Source: Duganella zoogloeoides
GTDB lineage: Bacteria > Pseudomonadota > Gammaproteobacteria > Burkholderiales > Burkholderiaceae_D
Reading direction: 5' to 3'
Assembly: GCF_034479515.1 (NCBI RefSeq)
Contig: NZ_CP140152.1
Coordinates: forward strand, 5,084,001-5,148,000
DNA: 64,000 nucleotides
How positions within the stretch are numbered: the first letter of the stretch is position 1; every line of letters begins with the position of its first letter. Positions 52,548 to 63,087 of the stretch are shown in pieces. Made by a program: the position numbers and the translations under genes. Below the pieces are notes generated by a model. The model ran no database searches. It was not told the DNA's origin and saw nothing but the letters and a program-made list of their open reading frames with translations.

Positions 52548-54545
52548 ATGGCCACTAAAAAACCAGTTTCCGACTATAGCGAATCATCCATCCGGGTCCT
52601 CAAGGGCCTGGAACCAGTCAAGCAGCGCCCGGGCATGTACACGCGCACCGAGAACCCGCTGCACATCATCCAGGAAGTCATCGACAATGCCTCGGACGAA
52701 GCACTGGGCGGCCACTGCAAGAACATCATCGTTACCCAGAACGCCGACGGCAGCATCACGGTGGAGGACGACGGCCGCGGCATTCCGGTCGGATTGCACC
52801 CGGAAGAAGGCGTGCCGACGGTGGAAATCGTGTTCACGCGCCTGCACGCGGGCGGTAAATTCGACAAGGGTTCGGGCGGCGCGTACGCGTTCTCGGGCGG
52901 TTTGCACGGCGTGGGCGTCTCCGTCACCAACGCGCTGTCCAAGCGCCTGGAGATTACCGTCTGGCGCAAGGAACCCAATGGCACCGGCCTGCACCACCTG
53001 GTGTTCGAGCATGGCGACGTGGTCGAGCCGCTCACTTCGGTGGTCGCGCCGCGCGACGGCAAGAAGTCCGGCACCCGCGTGACCGCCTGGCCCGATGCCA
53101 AGTACTTCGACTCGCCGGCCATCTCGCAAACCGAGCTGCAACGCCTGCTGCGCTCTAAGGCCGTGCTGCTGCCGGGCGTCACCGTTACGCTCACCAATGC
53201 CAAGACCGGTGAATCGCAGACCTGGCAGTACAACGACGGCCTGCGCGGCTATCTGACCGAAGCGCTGGCCCAGGCCACCGATGGTGAAACCCTGATCCCG
53301 CTGTTCGAAGGCGCGCAGTTTGCCGGCCCCGATGCCGAAGGTTTTGCCGAAGGCGAAGGTGCGGCATGGGTGGTGGCGTGGACCGAGCAAGGCGCGGTAG
53401 TGCGCGAATCGTACGTCAACCTGATCCCCACCCCCAACGGCGGCACCCACGAATCGGGCCTGCGCGACGGCCTGTATGGCGCCGTCAAGAACTTCGTCGA
53501 GATGCACTCGCTGCTGCCGAAAGGCGTCAAATTGCTGCCCGAAGACGTGTTTGCGCGCGTGTCGTTCGTATTGTCGGCCAAGGTGCTGGACCCGCAATTC
53601 CAGGGCCAGATCAAGGAGCGCCTCAATTCGCGCGATGCGGTGCGCCTAGTCTCCACCTACTCCAAGCCGGCGCTCGAGCTGTGGCTCAATCACCACGTCG
53701 ATTACGGCAAAAAGCTGGCCGAACTGGTGATCAAGCAGGCGCAATCGCGTCTGCGCTCGTTGCAGAAAGTGGAAAAGAAAAAGTCGTCGGGCGTGGCGGT
53801 TTTGCCGGGCAAGCTGACCGACTGCGAATCGACCGATGTCACCCGCACCGAATTGTTCCTGGTCGAGGGTGACTCGGCCGGCGGTTCGGCCAAGATGGGC
53901 CGCGACAAGGAATTCCAGGCCATCCTGCCGCTGCGCGGCAAGGTACTGAACTCGTGGGAAACCGACCGTGACCGCCTGTTCGCCAACAACGAGATCCACG
54001 ATATCTCGGTGGCGATCGGCGTCGATCCGCACAATGCCACCGATACCCCGGACCTGTCCGGTCTGCGCTACGGCAAAATCTGCATTCTTTCGGACGCGGA
54101 CGTCGACGGCTCGCACATCCAGGTACTGCTGCTCACGCTGTTCTTCAAGCACTTCCCGGGCCTGATCGCCAACGGCAATATCTGCATCGCCCGCCCGCCT
54201 TTGTACCGCGTCGATGCGCCGGCGCGCGGCAAGAAGCCGATCCAGAAGCTGTATGCGCTCGACGCCGGCGAACTGGTGGCGATCGAGGACAAGCTGCGCA
54301 AGGACGGCTTGAAAGAAGGCGCCTGGTCGATCTCGCGCTTCAAGGGCCTGGGCGAGATGAACGCCGAGCAGTTGTGGGAAACCACGATGAACCCGGACAC
54401 GCGCCGGCTGTTGCCAGTCGCCCTGGGCGAGTACGAGCACGGCGCCTCGGCCGCGCGTTTCAATATGCTGATGGGTAAAGGCGAAGCCGCCGCCCGCCGC
54501 GCCTGGATCGAAGAACACGGCAACGAAGCCGAAGCAGACATCTAA
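52548..54545 (+). CDS. parE: DNA topoisomerase IV subunit B
   Basis: This 665-residue GHKL ATPase subunit powers decatenation of daughter chromosomes. The ATPase domain shows [13 protein letters not shown] (about residue 43), [20 protein letters not shown] and the lid [15 protein letters not shown]. The TOPRIM domain has [16 protein letters not shown] (about 440), [10 protein letters not shown] and [10 protein letters not shown] (Asp-x-Asp metal site). The domain layout and length fit ParE and not the longer GyrB. parC starts 11 bases downstream. Confidence 0.95.
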   Translation: MATKKPVSDYSESSIRVLKGLEPVKQRPGMYTRTENPLHIIQEVIDNASDEALGGHCKNIIVTQNADGSITVEDDGRGIPVGLHPEEGVPTVEIVFTRLHAGGKFDKGSGGAYAFSGGLHGVGVSVTNALSKRLEITVWRKEPNGTGLHHLVFEHGDVVEPLTSVVAPRDGKKSGTRVTAWPDAKYFDSPAISQTELQRLLRSKAVLLPGVTVTLTNAKTGESQTWQYNDGLRGYLTEALAQATDGETLIPLFEGAQFAGPDAEGFAEGEGAAWVVAWTEQGAVVRESYVNLIPTPNGGTHESGLRDGLYGAVKNFVEMHSLLPKGVKLLPEDVFARVSFVLSAKVLDPQFQGQIKERLNSRDAVRLVSTYSKPALELWLNHHVDYGKKLAELVIKQAQSRLRSLQKVEKKKSSGVAVLPGKLTDCESTDVTRTELFLVEGDSAGGSAKMGRDKEFQAILPLRGKVLNSWETDRDRLFANNEIHDISVAIGVDPHNATDTPDLSGLRYGKICILSDADVDGSHIQVLLLTLFFKHFPGLIANGNICIARPPLYRVDAPARGKKPIQKLYALDAGELVAIEDKLRKDGLKEGAWSISRFKGLGEMNAEQLWETTMNPDTRRLLPVALGEYEHGASAARFNMLMGKGEAAARRAWIEEHGNEAEADI

Positions 54546-54556
54546 TACGAACCACT

Positions 54557-56902
54557 ATGACTCAAGCAAATCTCTTTGACGAATCGCTGCCGGACCCGGA
54601 CGGCGCCCTGCCGCCGGGCGGCCCCACCGACGGCGGCGAAACCCTGACCCTGTCCACGTTTGCCGAACGCGCCTACCTCGATTACGCCATCTCGGTGGTC
54701 AAGGGCCGCGCCCTGCCCGACGTGTGCGACGGCCAGAAGCCGGTGCAGCGCCGCATCCTGTATGCGATGAACGAAATGGGACTGAACTCCACCGCCAAGC
54801 CGCGCAAATCGGCGACGGTGGTCGGCGACGTGCTCGGTAAATTGCACCCGCACGGCGACCAGTCGGTGTACGACGCCATGGTGCGCATGGCCCAGGATTT
54901 TTCCTTGCGCTATCCGCTGGTCGATGGCCAGGGCAACTTCGGTTCGCGCGACGGCGACGGCGCCGCTGCCATGCGCTACACCGAAGCGCGTTTGACGCCG
55001 ATCGCCAAGGTGCTGATGGACGAGATCAATCTCGGCACCGTCGATTTCCAGGCCAACTACGACGGCTCCACCGAGGAACCGAGCCTGCTGCCGGCACGCC
55101 TGCCCATGGTGCTGCTCAACGGCGCCTCCGGTATCGCGGTCGGCCTGGCCACCGAGATCCCGTCGCACAACCTGACCGAAGTGGCGCAGGCGGCGGTGGC
55201 GATGATCAGGAATCCGAAAATTTCGCACGCCGAGTTGATGGCGCTGATCCCGGGGCCCGACTTCCCGGGCGGCGGCCAGATCATCACGACGGCCACGCAG
55301 ATCAGCGATATGTACTCGTCCGGTCGCGGCAGCATGAAGGTGCGCGCACGCTGGAAGATCGAAGAACTGGCGCGCGGCCAGTGGCAGGCGGTCGTCAACG
55401 AACTGCCGCCCGGTACCTCGTCGCAAAAGGTGCTCGAGGAAATCGAGGAGCTGACCAATCCCAAGGTCAAGCTGGGCAAGAAGGCGCTGTCGCCGGAACA
55501 GCTGGCGCTCAAGTCCCTGATCCTCAATTCGCTCGACACCATCCGCGACGAATCGGGCCGCGCCGCGCCGGTGCGCCTGGTGTTCGAGCCGAAATCGAAG
55601 AACCAGGACCAGACCGAATTCATGCTGATGCTGCTCGCGCACACGTCGCTCGAGTCGTCGGCATCGATCAACCTGGTGATGATCGGCGGCGATGGCCGGC
55701 CGCGCCAGAAAGGGTTGACCGAGATTTTGCAGGAGTGGATCGAGTTCCGCTTCGCCACGGTCACCCGCCGCTCGCAATTCAAGCTGGGCAAGGTCGATGC
55801 GCGCATCCATATCCTCGAAGGCCGCGAGACGATTCTGCTCAATATCGATGAAGTGATCCACATCATCCGCAATTCGGACGAGCCGAAGTCCGCGCTGATG
55901 GAGCGCTTCCGCCTGTCCGAAATCCAGGCCGAAGACATCCTGGAAATCCGCCTGCGCCAGCTGGCGCGCCTGGAAGCGATCAAGATCCAGCAGGAACTGG
56001 CCGAACTGCGCAAGGAAAAAGGCACGCTTCAAGACCTGCTCGACAACCCATCGTCGATGAAACGCCTGATCATCAAGGAAATCGAGAACGATGCCAAGAC
56101 CTATGGCGATGCCCGCCGTACCGTGATCGAAGAAGCGCAAAAAGCGGTCGTGGAACAGAAAGTGGTGGACGAACCGGTCACCGTGATCATCTCGGAAAAA
56201 GGCTGGATCCGCGCCCGCACCGGCGTGGGCCACGACGCCGGTCAATTCACCTTCAAGGCCGGCGATGCGCTGTATGGCGCTTTCGAATGCCGCACGGTGG
56301 ACAACCTGCTTGCCTTCGGCAGCAACGGCAAGGTGTATTCGGTGCCAGTGGCAGCCTTGCCGAACGCGCGTGGCGACGGCGTGCCGGTCACCACCCTGAT
56401 CGACCTGGCCACCGGCGCGCGCATCCTGCACTACTTCGCAGGCAGCGGCGCTACGCAACTGATGCTGACCACCAGCGCCGGTTTCGGCTTCATCGCCAAG
56501 GCGGCCGACATGGTCAGCCGCATCCGTGGCGGCAAATCGTTCATCACCCTGGACGAAGGCGACGTACCGCTGCCGCCATCTGTGGTCGGCCCGGAAGCTT
56601 CCGCCGTGGCAGCGCTGTCGGCCAATGCCCGCGTGCTGGTGTTTGGTCTGGACGAGATGAAGGTGCTGACCAACGGCGGTCGCGGCGTGATCGTGATGGA
56701 ACTCGAAGACAAGGAAACGCTGGTCTCGGCCAAGCCGATCAGCCAGAAAGGCGTCATTGTCAGCGGCATCGGCCGTGGCGCCAAGCCGCAGGATGTGCGC
56801 CTGTCGGCGTCCGGGCTGGCCGAGCACATCGGCAAGCGCGCCCGCAAGGGCAAGGCGCTGGCTACCAAGATCAAGCCGAGCGGGCTGACGCCGATCGTGT
56901 AA
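54557..56902 (+). CDS. parC: DNA topoisomerase IV subunit A
   Basis: This 781-residue subunit cuts and rejoins DNA. The N-terminal winged-helix region has [20 protein letters not shown] (about residue 48) and [20 protein letters not shown]. The quinolone-region Ser of GyrA is here Gln in [11 protein letters not shown], with Ser following. The catalytic Tyr lies in [10 protein letters not shown] (Tyr at about 138). A tower and coiled-coil region (about 340-490) and a five- to six-bladed C-terminal domain follow. It forms an operon with parE and ends before a terminator. Confidence 0.95.
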   Translation: MTQANLFDESLPDPDGALPPGGPTDGGETLTLSTFAERAYLDYAISVVKGRALPDVCDGQKPVQRRILYAMNEMGLNSTAKPRKSATVVGDVLGKLHPHGDQSVYDAMVRMAQDFSLRYPLVDGQGNFGSRDGDGAAAMRYTEARLTPIAKVLMDEINLGTVDFQANYDGSTEEPSLLPARLPMVLLNGASGIAVGLATEIPSHNLTEVAQAAVAMIRNPKISHAELMALIPGPDFPGGGQIITTATQISDMYSSGRGSMKVRARWKIEELARGQWQAVVNELPPGTSSQKVLEEIEELTNPKVKLGKKALSPEQLALKSLILNSLDTIRDESGRAAPVRLVFEPKSKNQDQTEFMLMLLAHTSLESSASINLVMIGGDGRPRQKGLTEILQEWIEFRFATVTRRSQFKLGKVDARIHILEGRETILLNIDEVIHIIRNSDEPKSALMERFRLSEIQAEDILEIRLRQLARLEAIKIQQELAELRKEKGTLQDLLDNPSSMKRLIIKEIENDAKTYGDARRTVIEEAQKAVVEQKVVDEPVTVIISEKGWIRARTGVGHDAGQFTFKAGDALYGAFECRTVDNLLAFGSNGKVYSVPVAALPNARGDGVPVTTLIDLATGARILHYFAGSGATQLMLTTSAGFGFIAKAADMVSRIRGGKSFITLDEGDVPLPPSVVGPEASAVAALSANARVLVFGLDEMKVLTNGGRGVIVMELEDKETLVSAKPISQKGVIVSGIGRGAKPQDVRLSASGLAEHIGKRARKGKALATKIKPSGLTPIV

Positions 56903-56920
56903 CTACAACGTGCAGCAACA

Positions 56921-56958
56921 AGCCGTCATCCCGCAGCAGCGGCATGACGGCTTTTTTA
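56921..56958 (+). terminator. intrinsic terminator of parEC
   Basis: A nine-base-pair stem (56921-56929 with 56944-56952) has a 14-base loop and is followed by six T. It is 18 bases after the parC stop. Confidence 0.9.
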
Positions 56959-56968
56959 TATCAGCGAA

Positions 56969-57268
56969 TCACGTGGATGCTGCCAGCAGCCAGTCGCGGC
57001 CCCGGCCATCGAGCGCGGCTGCAATCACGTCTTCCGGCAGGGTGTACACGGTCGCCCAGGTTGCCCGGCCATCGGCGCTATTGGACGGAAAGCTGGCCGT
57101 TTCGATCGGCCAGTGATACTTGCGCTTCAAGGTCCGCACGATGGCGGCCAGGGTCACCCGGCCGCGCAGCGGTTCGGCGCCGGTTTGGTCGGCGTTGGAG
57201 AGTAAAACAGCCAGCACTGCACCGCGCGCGGTACGGGGGCCGGGAAATACGGGATTTTTACGTGTCAT
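56969..57268 (-). CDS. small protein of unknown function downstream of the TonB receptor
   Basis: This 99-residue soluble protein starts MTRKNPVFPGPRTARGAVLA and contains LRGRVTLAAIVRTLKRKYHW, followed by a short beta-like segment and WATVYTLPEDVIAAALD. The pattern suggests a small winged-helix or other helical DNA-binding fold, but I do not recognise a family. It starts 24 bases after the receptor stop on the same strand, so it may be co-transcribed and iron-regulated. It ends next to the parC terminator. Confidence 0.6.
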   Translation of the reverse strand: MTRKNPVFPGPRTARGAVLAVLLSNADQTGAEPLRGRVTLAAIVRTLKRKYHWPIETASFPSNSADGRATWATVYTLPEDVIAAALDGRGRDWLLAAST

Positions 57269-57292
57269 CCCGCATTCTAGACGCGATCCGGC

Positions 57293-59500
57293 TTAAAAAT
57301 CCACGTTCGCCGACAACCAGAGCCGGCGCCCTTCCTGGCTGTTCACATACGTGTTGCTGTAGGTGGGGTTGGCGGTCGGCGTGGCGCGGTACGAACGATA
57401 GTCGAGGAAGTCCTTGTTGAGCAGGTTGTAAATCGCCGCGTTCAGGGTGACCGCCTTGGTCAGCTGGTAGCTGCCGCCCAGGTGCAACATGGTGTAGCCC
57501 TGGTAGTCGCCCAGCACTTCCTTGGCCACGCGGGTGGACGCCGACGTACCCGGATCGCGGAAGCGGTCGCTGCGATATTCGGCGCGCAGCCAGCTCTTGA
57601 CGTCGGGCGTGATGTCCCACGTCAGGCGCGCATTGACCGCGTGCTCGGGCGTATCGCTGAGCGGCTTGCCGGCGTTGGCGCCGCTTTTCTGCTCGCTGTC
57701 GGTGTACGTGTAGTTGGCGCTGGCAGCGACGGTCTTGCTCAGTGCCACGCGGGTGTTGAATTCCGCGCCGCGCGTGACGGCCTCATCGACGTTGATCGAC
57801 TGGCCGAACGCATCGACATTGGGCCAGTTGCCGAAGCTGACGCAACCGGGACGATTCGGCGCCTGGCGATAGTCGCAGTTGATCAGGCCGGTGCCGGTGG
57901 TGATCTTGTCCTTGAACTTGTTATTGAACAGGGTACCGCTGGCGGTCCAGCCGGCCAGATTGTCGAAGTGGACGCTCAGTTCGGTGGCGGTGCTGGTTTC
58001 GGGTTTCAGGCCCGGGCTGCCCACCAGCGGTATCGTGCCCTGGCCGCCGAAGCCGTTGATGCCCGGCGACAGTTGCTCAACACGCGGCGTCTTGTAGCCA
58101 CGGCTCACGCCGCCCTTGACGGTCCAGTTGGGCGTGGCGCTCCAGACCGCGTAAGCACGCGGACTCATCTGCCCGCCGAAGATGCTGTGGTCGTCATAGC
58201 GCGCGCCGAGCGTCAGTGCCACGGTCTCGGCCAGGCGCCATTCGTCTTCCAGGAACAACGCTTTTTGCGTGAACTCGAACTTGGCGGGCGCCACGCCGTC
58301 GGTCATCTCGGCCTGCCACCACTGGGCGCCGATGGTGGACATGTGGTTGCCCCACGGCAGTACCAGCTTGGTGTCGAACACGCGGCTTTCCACTTCCAGC
58401 GTGCGCGCGCTGCCCGCCACCGCACCGGGCGTACCGGGCGGAATGGTGCGGCCGATAGTCTCGGTCTGGTTGACCATGTAGCTGCTGTCGATGGTGCCCC
58501 AGCCCAGGCGGCCCGTGTGCGACAGGGTGTACTGGTCGCGATTGTATTTCTGCTTGGGACCGTAACCGCCCTGCACGCCCAGCGTACCCAGCTGGCCGGC
58601 GGCGTTGTCATAGGTCTGGCGCCCCGCTTCCACGTCGAGCATGATGGTGTGCGCGCGGTTGGGCGTAAACGCCAGGCGGCCGCCGTAGTTGTTCACTTCC
58701 GAGCGCACCGGGTTGGCGCCCATATTGGTCGGCGTTTCCACGCCATTGATGTTCTGGTACGTGACGTTGGCCGCGTCGCGGCGCTGGGTGCTGCCGCGCA
58801 AGGACAGGCCCAGCAAGTCGGTGCTGAGCGGACCGCTCAGGTAAAAGCGGCCGGCCTTGACGTCGCCGAAGGCTGACTCCTGCTGCGCCGTGTAGTCGGC
58901 GCCCACCGAACCGATCCATTTTTTGCCGACCTTGCGGGTGATGATGTTGACCACGCCGCCCATGGCGTCGGAGCCGTACAGGGTGGACATCGGCCCACGG
59001 ATCACCTCGATGCGTTCGATCGCTGCCAGCGGCGGCATGAAGCTGGTCTGGGTGCCGCCGAAGTTATTCGGCGTGACATTGCCGGCCGCGTTCTGGCGGC
59101 GGCCGTCGATCAATACCAGGGTGTAGTCGCTGGGCATGCCACGGATGCTGATATTCATGCCGCCGGTCTTGTCGCTGGCCGCCCCCACGTCGATCCCCTC
59201 CACGCTCTCGAGCGCCTGGGTCAGGTTGCCAAAACGTTCGCGCTCGAGCTCTGCGCGCGTGATCACGGTAATCGACGCTGGCGCATCCTTGATGTTCTGC
59301 TCGAACCCGGCAGCAGACACCACTACTTCGGCCATGGTGCCGGTGGTGGCAATCTGCGCCAGGGCGCTACCGGCACTAACGGAACCACCAGCCATGACAA
59401 CGGCAATGGCGAGCGCCAGCGCGGTCTTTCGGGTGGGGTGCGGATTGGGATGCGATGCTGGATGGGACGGACGTGCGATGTGACGGGTGCTGCTCGACAT
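57293..59500 (-). CDS. TonB-dependent outer-membrane receptor, siderophore/FepA-CirA-like
   Basis: This 735-residue receptor has a long N-region before its signal helix (about residues 25-48, cleavage after ALA). A plug domain spans about 60-185 (APASITVITRAELE, SIRGMPSDYTLVLIDGRR, IERIEVIRGPMSTLYGSDAM). A 22-strand barrel ends in a terminal Phe (SANVDF). A possible TonB-box-like EVVVSA stands near residue 58. The plug and barrel style fits catecholate siderophore or haem receptors. The ligand is not determined. The ATG follows a TAGGAGAA site and a strong Fur box lies 53-71 bases upstream. Confidence 0.92.
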   Translation of the reverse strand: MSSSTRHIARPSHPASHPNPHPTRKTALALAIAVVMAGGSVSAGSALAQIATTGTMAEVVVSAAGFEQNIKDAPASITVITRAELERERFGNLTQALESVEGIDVGAASDKTGGMNISIRGMPSDYTLVLIDGRRQNAAGNVTPNNFGGTQTSFMPPLAAIERIEVIRGPMSTLYGSDAMGGVVNIITRKVGKKWIGSVGADYTAQQESAFGDVKAGRFYLSGPLSTDLLGLSLRGSTQRRDAANVTYQNINGVETPTNMGANPVRSEVNNYGGRLAFTPNRAHTIMLDVEAGRQTYDNAAGQLGTLGVQGGYGPKQKYNRDQYTLSHTGRLGWGTIDSSYMVNQTETIGRTIPPGTPGAVAGSARTLEVESRVFDTKLVLPWGNHMSTIGAQWWQAEMTDGVAPAKFEFTQKALFLEDEWRLAETVALTLGARYDDHSIFGGQMSPRAYAVWSATPNWTVKGGVSRGYKTPRVEQLSPGINGFGGQGTIPLVGSPGLKPETSTATELSVHFDNLAGWTASGTLFNNKFKDKITTGTGLINCDYRQAPNRPGCVSFGNWPNVDAFGQSINVDEAVTRGAEFNTRVALSKTVAASANYTYTDSEQKSGANAGKPLSDTPEHAVNARLTWDITPDVKSWLRAEYRSDRFRDPGTSASTRVAKEVLGDYQGYTMLHLGGSYQLTKAVTLNAAIYNLLNKDFLDYRSYRATPTANPTYSNTYVNSQEGRRLWLSANVDF

Positions 59501-59552
59501 ACATTCTCCTAGGTGCCCTGATGGCGTTAAATATTTTTTATGCGCATTTTTT

Positions 59553-59571
59553 AATGCGAATCATTATTATT
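59553..59571. promoter_or_regulatory. Fur box upstream of the TonB receptor
   Basis: AATGCGAATCATTATTATT matches the Fur palindrome AATGATAATCATTATCATT at 16 of 19 positions by eye. It lies in an AT-rich stretch between the receptor start and the terminator of the next gene, where the receptor promoter must be. Confidence 0.8.
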
Positions 59572-59602
59572 AATATTTAATTAGGAGAAACTTAAGACAG
59601 AT

Positions 59603-59637
59603 AAAAAAACGGGCACACCCTCGCAGGTGCGCCCGTT
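59603..59637 (-). terminator. intrinsic terminator of the Lys/Ala-rich secreted protein gene
   Basis: Arms at 59608-59619 and 59626-59637 pair with one mismatch around a six-base loop. On the minus strand seven T follow (59603-59609, partly within the arm). It lies 20 bases after the stop. Confidence 0.85.
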
Positions 59638-59656
59638 CTTCTAACCGCGCAGCAGA

Positions 59657-60124
59657 TTAGTGCTTGGCAGCGGCTTCTTTGACGTCAGCAGCGGCTTTGG
59701 CGCGTACTGCGTCGGTTTTATTGGCGGCCAGCGCTTTGTCTTCGGTGGCGTCAACGGTTTTCTTGATGGCTTTGGCGTCCGCTTTCACGGTTTTCTTTTC
59801 AGCCTTCTCGACTGCCTTGGCAACGTCTTTCTGGCCTTCGGCAGCAACTTTGGCTTTGTCTTCAGGATCGGCCTTGGCCACTTTTTCGTTGGCTTTGGCA
59901 GCTTCGGTGTTTACCTTGGCTTGCTGTTCAGCGTGGACCTGGTCGGCCTTGTTGACAGCCTTGTTGGCTTTTTTGTCGGCTTTGGCTTCAACCTTGGCTT
60001 CTTTTTGCTGGGCCTTGGCGATGTCCTTGTTGGCTTCGGTCTGGGCGCGGCTTACTTCCGGCGTTTGGGCGAAGGCAGCGGTAGCGAACAGGCCGGCGAT
60101 CAGGGTAGCGACGATTTTGCTCAT
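59657..60124 (-). CDS. secreted Lys/Ala/Glu-rich coiled protein
   Basis: This 155-residue protein has a clear signal peptide (MSKIVATLIAGLFATAAFAQ, cleavage after AFA). The mature part is built from Ala, Lys, Glu, Asp, Gln and Val in heptad-like patterns (KANKAVNKADQVHAEQQAKV), predicting long helices or a coiled coil. No domain is recognised. It differs from the H1-like proteins by its acidic residues and export signal. It may be a periplasmic structural or stress protein. The ATG at 60124 is preferred over a GTG/ATG five codons upstream. Confidence 0.75.
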   Translation of the reverse strand: MSKIVATLIAGLFATAAFAQTPEVSRAQTEANKDIAKAQQKEAKVEAKADKKANKAVNKADQVHAEQQAKVNTEAAKANEKVAKADPEDKAKVAAEGQKDVAKAVEKAEKKTVKADAKAIKKTVDATEDKALAANKTDAVRAKAAADVKEAAAKH

Positions 60125-60289
60125 GATAGTTCCTCTCAATTATGTTTGGATACGTTCTTATTTAGGTGGGCAAGACCATCAAAGGCCCCGCCTCTAAACG
60201 CTTTCCGCTTTTTTAGTAGAAGCGCTAGGTCACGTAATCAGAATATCCAAAACCCCGAAAGTTGACTGTTCGGTACCGTACGTAACCCC

Positions 60290-61756
60290 TTATTTGATTG
60301 CAGGACGGGAATACAGGTCGATGATGGTAGTGACGGCTTCCGCGCACACCGAACAGAACTTGTCGCTGCGATCGAACATCAGGCATTGCATCTCGGGCCG
60401 GTAGTAACCGGTGGCTTCGTAGTTGGCGCCCTCGAATGCGCCTACGGTGTGCCGGTGCGGATCGCGCGAGAATAGCGCGTTGCTCTGCTCCAGGTCGCGA
60501 TGAAACAGTGCGCTCATTTCCGACTCGGGCCGGTTGGCCGCCCGCAGCGCCGCACGCTCCTTTTGATATGCGCGCGACGCGGTTTCGTACGCTTCTTTCG
60601 GCCACGGCGTGGGCAGTGGCGTGCCGTCCTTGACGAACTTTTTCCATTTCAGTTTGGTAGGGTCGCGCAGCGCGGTGGCGTTGGGTTCCCACGGTTCTCG
60701 GCGGGCGCCACCGGTGGCGTAGGCCACGGGCGACGTGTAGTACTCGTCGGCCAGGCCGGCGAAGTGGTGGCCGAATTCGTGCACGAACAGATAATTGGCC
60801 CAGTCGTTGTTGGCCGCCGCCGTGCTGAACTGGCCGAAGATGCCGCCGCCACCATAGGTGTCGTTGTTGACCAGGATTTCGATGAACTCGTACGACGCGT
60901 TCTGCGCCAGCTCGCGCAGCGCGCGATTATCGAGCGTGAGCACGTAGCGCTCGCTGCCGAAGATGTCGTAGCGCGTGCCCAGCGGCGACGCATGGTGCAC
61001 GCCGGTCGATGGCCGCGACACGCCCGATTCGGCCGTGGGCAGCGCCAGCGCCCACACGTTGAAGTCATGGGCGCGCTCCTTGAACGGCGAGACGCTGAAC
61101 AAGTGGTCGGCCAGCTTGCGCGCGGTCGCTTCGAATTTTTTCATCTCGCCGGCGGTGTAGCCGTCGCCGAGGATCAACAGGTCCACCTTGTCCTTCGGTG
61201 CGCCGTTGACGCGGATGCCGATCGGTTTTACGGGCGCGGCGGCCTGCTTGCGCACCACGTCCATGGCATCGGTATCGACGCGCGTGGTCCACACCACCGA
61301 GAACGCGCCGCGCTCGTCGCGCTTCAGGATGCGCACGCGCACCGGCTTGTCGGGCTTGGGGAAGCGTACCGATTCCTGGAAGCCGCGACTGGTGTGGCTA
61401 GCCTCCTCGGTGCTGGCCCATTCGGCAAACACCGTGGAAAAGCCGCGCGAATACAGCAGCTCACCTGATTCGGCATCGACCACTTCCACCAGGTTGTTGC
61501 CGCGATTGGTGGCGTCGATGGTGCTGCGCATGTCGCCGGGCCACGGTAGCGGCTCGATCACCACGCGATCGACTGCGTATTGTTCGTTGAGGGCGTTGCC
61601 GCTGTGGACATAGTCGAGGCGGACGGTGGCCGGTTGTGCCGGTGATGCCGCAGCGTTGGCGGTGGTAGCGGTGTTGGTAGCGGCGGTAGCAGCAGTGAAA
61701 CCGGCAGCGGCAATGCAGGCAGCGGCAAGCGCGCCGATCAGGTTGTTACGGGACAT
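60290..61756 (-). CDS. M64-family (IgA-type) zinc metallopeptidase, secreted
   Basis: This 488-residue protein has a signal peptide (cleavage near residue 25). A beta-rich N-terminal domain (about 45-170) precedes an M64 peptidase domain containing DLLILGDGYTAGEMKKFEA (about 190) and the zinc motif HEFGHHFAGLADEYY (about 325). Cys residues near the end (EMQCLMFDRSDKFCSVCAEA) may form disulfides or bind metal. M64 peptidases include immunoglobulin-A proteases of gut bacteria. In environmental bacteria the substrate is unknown. It lies 64 bases downstream of the first cyanophycinase. Confidence 0.88.
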   Translation of the reverse strand: MSRNNLIGALAAACIAAAGFTAATAATNTATTANAAASPAQPATVRLDYVHSGNALNEQYAVDRVVIEPLPWPGDMRSTIDATNRGNNLVEVVDAESGELLYSRGFSTVFAEWASTEEASHTSRGFQESVRFPKPDKPVRVRILKRDERGAFSVVWTTRVDTDAMDVVRKQAAAPVKPIGIRVNGAPKDKVDLLILGDGYTAGEMKKFEATARKLADHLFSVSPFKERAHDFNVWALALPTAESGVSRPSTGVHHASPLGTRYDIFGSERYVLTLDNRALRELAQNASYEFIEILVNNDTYGGGGIFGQFSTAAANNDWANYLFVHEFGHHFAGLADEYYTSPVAYATGGARREPWEPNATALRDPTKLKWKKFVKDGTPLPTPWPKEAYETASRAYQKERAALRAANRPESEMSALFHRDLEQSNALFSRDPHRHTVGAFEGANYEATGYYRPEMQCLMFDRSDKFCSVCAEAVTTIIDLYSRPAIK

Positions 61757-61820
61757 GCGGGCCTCGCGAAGGTCGAAACGACCATTCTAGTGCCTGTATC
61801 CCGCGCGGCCAATACCTGAA

Positions 61821-63080
61821 TCAGTTGCGCTGCGCCGGCACGGGCCCGGGATCGAGCTGGCGGATATCGAGCCGCATATTCAGGATCGAATAGCTGTGCG
61901 TCTCGGGTTTTACATAGCCTACGCTGTCGGGCGTCTTGCGGAAGGTGAACTGGAACCCGGGCGCGGGTGCGCCCTCGCCGCCTATCTCGCGCCCGCTGGT
62001 GGCGATCCCGATGGCCTCGTTCTCGTGGTTGTTGATCAGGTTTTCCATGAGCTCCACCACCGCGTTGCGGCCGAGGATATCGCTGGAATACACGGGCTGG
62101 CGCAGCAGTTCGCGGCCATCGGCCAGGCGGCCGCCGGCCTTGTCGGGCGCCGGCGTGAAGGTGTGGCTGGCCAGGTCGTAGCGGTCGCCCCGGTCCAGGT
62201 AACTGAGCACCGCGTTGGAGACGTTGAAGCCGGCGCGGGCGCTGTCGGTGGTGGCGCGCGTGAGGTCGATCAGCAGCGCCCCCTTGACGCCGATGATTTC
62301 CACCTGCCGCCGCCGGTCCACCACCATCGCCGTGTTTTCGTCGATGCCGAGGCCGTACTTGTAGCCCTTCTTGAGCATGGCCGGTATCATCCGGGCGAAC
62401 CGGCCGCGCACCAGCAGGTGCTGGTCGACAAAGACATCGTCGCCGATAAAGCCCAGTCCGGGGGCGATGTCGCGACCGTCGGCAATGCCCTGGTGCAAGG
62501 TGGCCAGCACCGAGTTGGGCGCGTAAAACATGGTGCTGCTCATGATGGCGGCGCCGGCGCTGTCGCCAGCCACCACGCCGCCGCGCCGGTACACGTCCCA
62601 TACGGCGTCGAGCACGGCGGTGCGGCTGCCGTCGGCGCGCACCAGCGCTGCGGTGATGCGCGACTGGTCGCCGCCGACGAAGAACACGCCGCCGGCGCCG
62701 CGCACCGCGCCGGCCAGTTCCGCATCCTCGGCCACCTTGCGGAAATCGGTATCGGCCAGGCGCACCGACAGCGGCACCACGAAGGCGGCCGCGCCATAGC
62801 TGTTGAGGCGTTCGGAGATCCACTGGCCGGCGCGTTCGGGATAGGCGCTGGCCGACGGCAGCACGGCGATGCGCGCGCCCGGTCCGCCGGCAAGGTTGAC
62901 GATGCGTTGCCAGATCTCGGCATTGTCGGCTTTCAGGCCGCCGCCAACAATCACCAGCGATCCTTGCGGCGCGGCCGTGGCGGCAACTGCGGGAGCAGCG
63001 GCGCCAGCGTGCGCCAGCGGCATGGCCGCCAGCAGCGCGGCCTGGAACAGGGATCGCCATCGCAGGGAAAACATGCGCAT
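61821..63080 (-). CDS. cyanophycinase, exported (copy 1)
   Basis: This 419-residue S51-type peptidase hydrolyses the Asp-Arg polymer cyanophycin to beta-Asp-Arg dipeptides. A signal peptide ends near residue 30 (AHA-GAA). The fold shows GSLVIVGGGLKADNAEIW (about 37), VFFVGGDQSRITAALV, the nucleophile Ser in VVAGDSAGAAIMSS (about 182), and LGIDENTAMVV. I chose the ATG at 63080 with a GGAG site. The earlier in-frame ATG adds 14 residues. Its start is directly downstream of a strong hairpin, and it is preceded on the same strand by a second copy. Confidence 0.9.
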   Translation of the reverse strand: MRMFSLRWRSLFQAALLAAMPLAHAGAAAPAVAATAAPQGSLVIVGGGLKADNAEIWQRIVNLAGGPGARIAVLPSASAYPERAGQWISERLNSYGAAAFVVPLSVRLADTDFRKVAEDAELAGAVRGAGGVFFVGGDQSRITAALVRADGSRTAVLDAVWDVYRRGGVVAGDSAGAAIMSSTMFYAPNSVLATLHQGIADGRDIAPGLGFIGDDVFVDQHLLVRGRFARMIPAMLKKGYKYGLGIDENTAMVVDRRRQVEIIGVKGALLIDLTRATTDSARAGFNVSNAVLSYLDRGDRYDLASHTFTPAPDKAGGRLADGRELLRQPVYSSDILGRNAVVELMENLINNHENEAIGIATSGREIGGEGAPAPGFQFTFRKTPDSVGYVKPETHSYSILNMRLDIRQLDPGPVPAQRN

Positions 63081-63087
63081 GTGAGCT

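Noticed and set aside
54542..56827. 761-codon open frame on the minus strand
   Set aside because: It is an antisense shadow of parC with the same Arg/Ala/Asp-rich composition.
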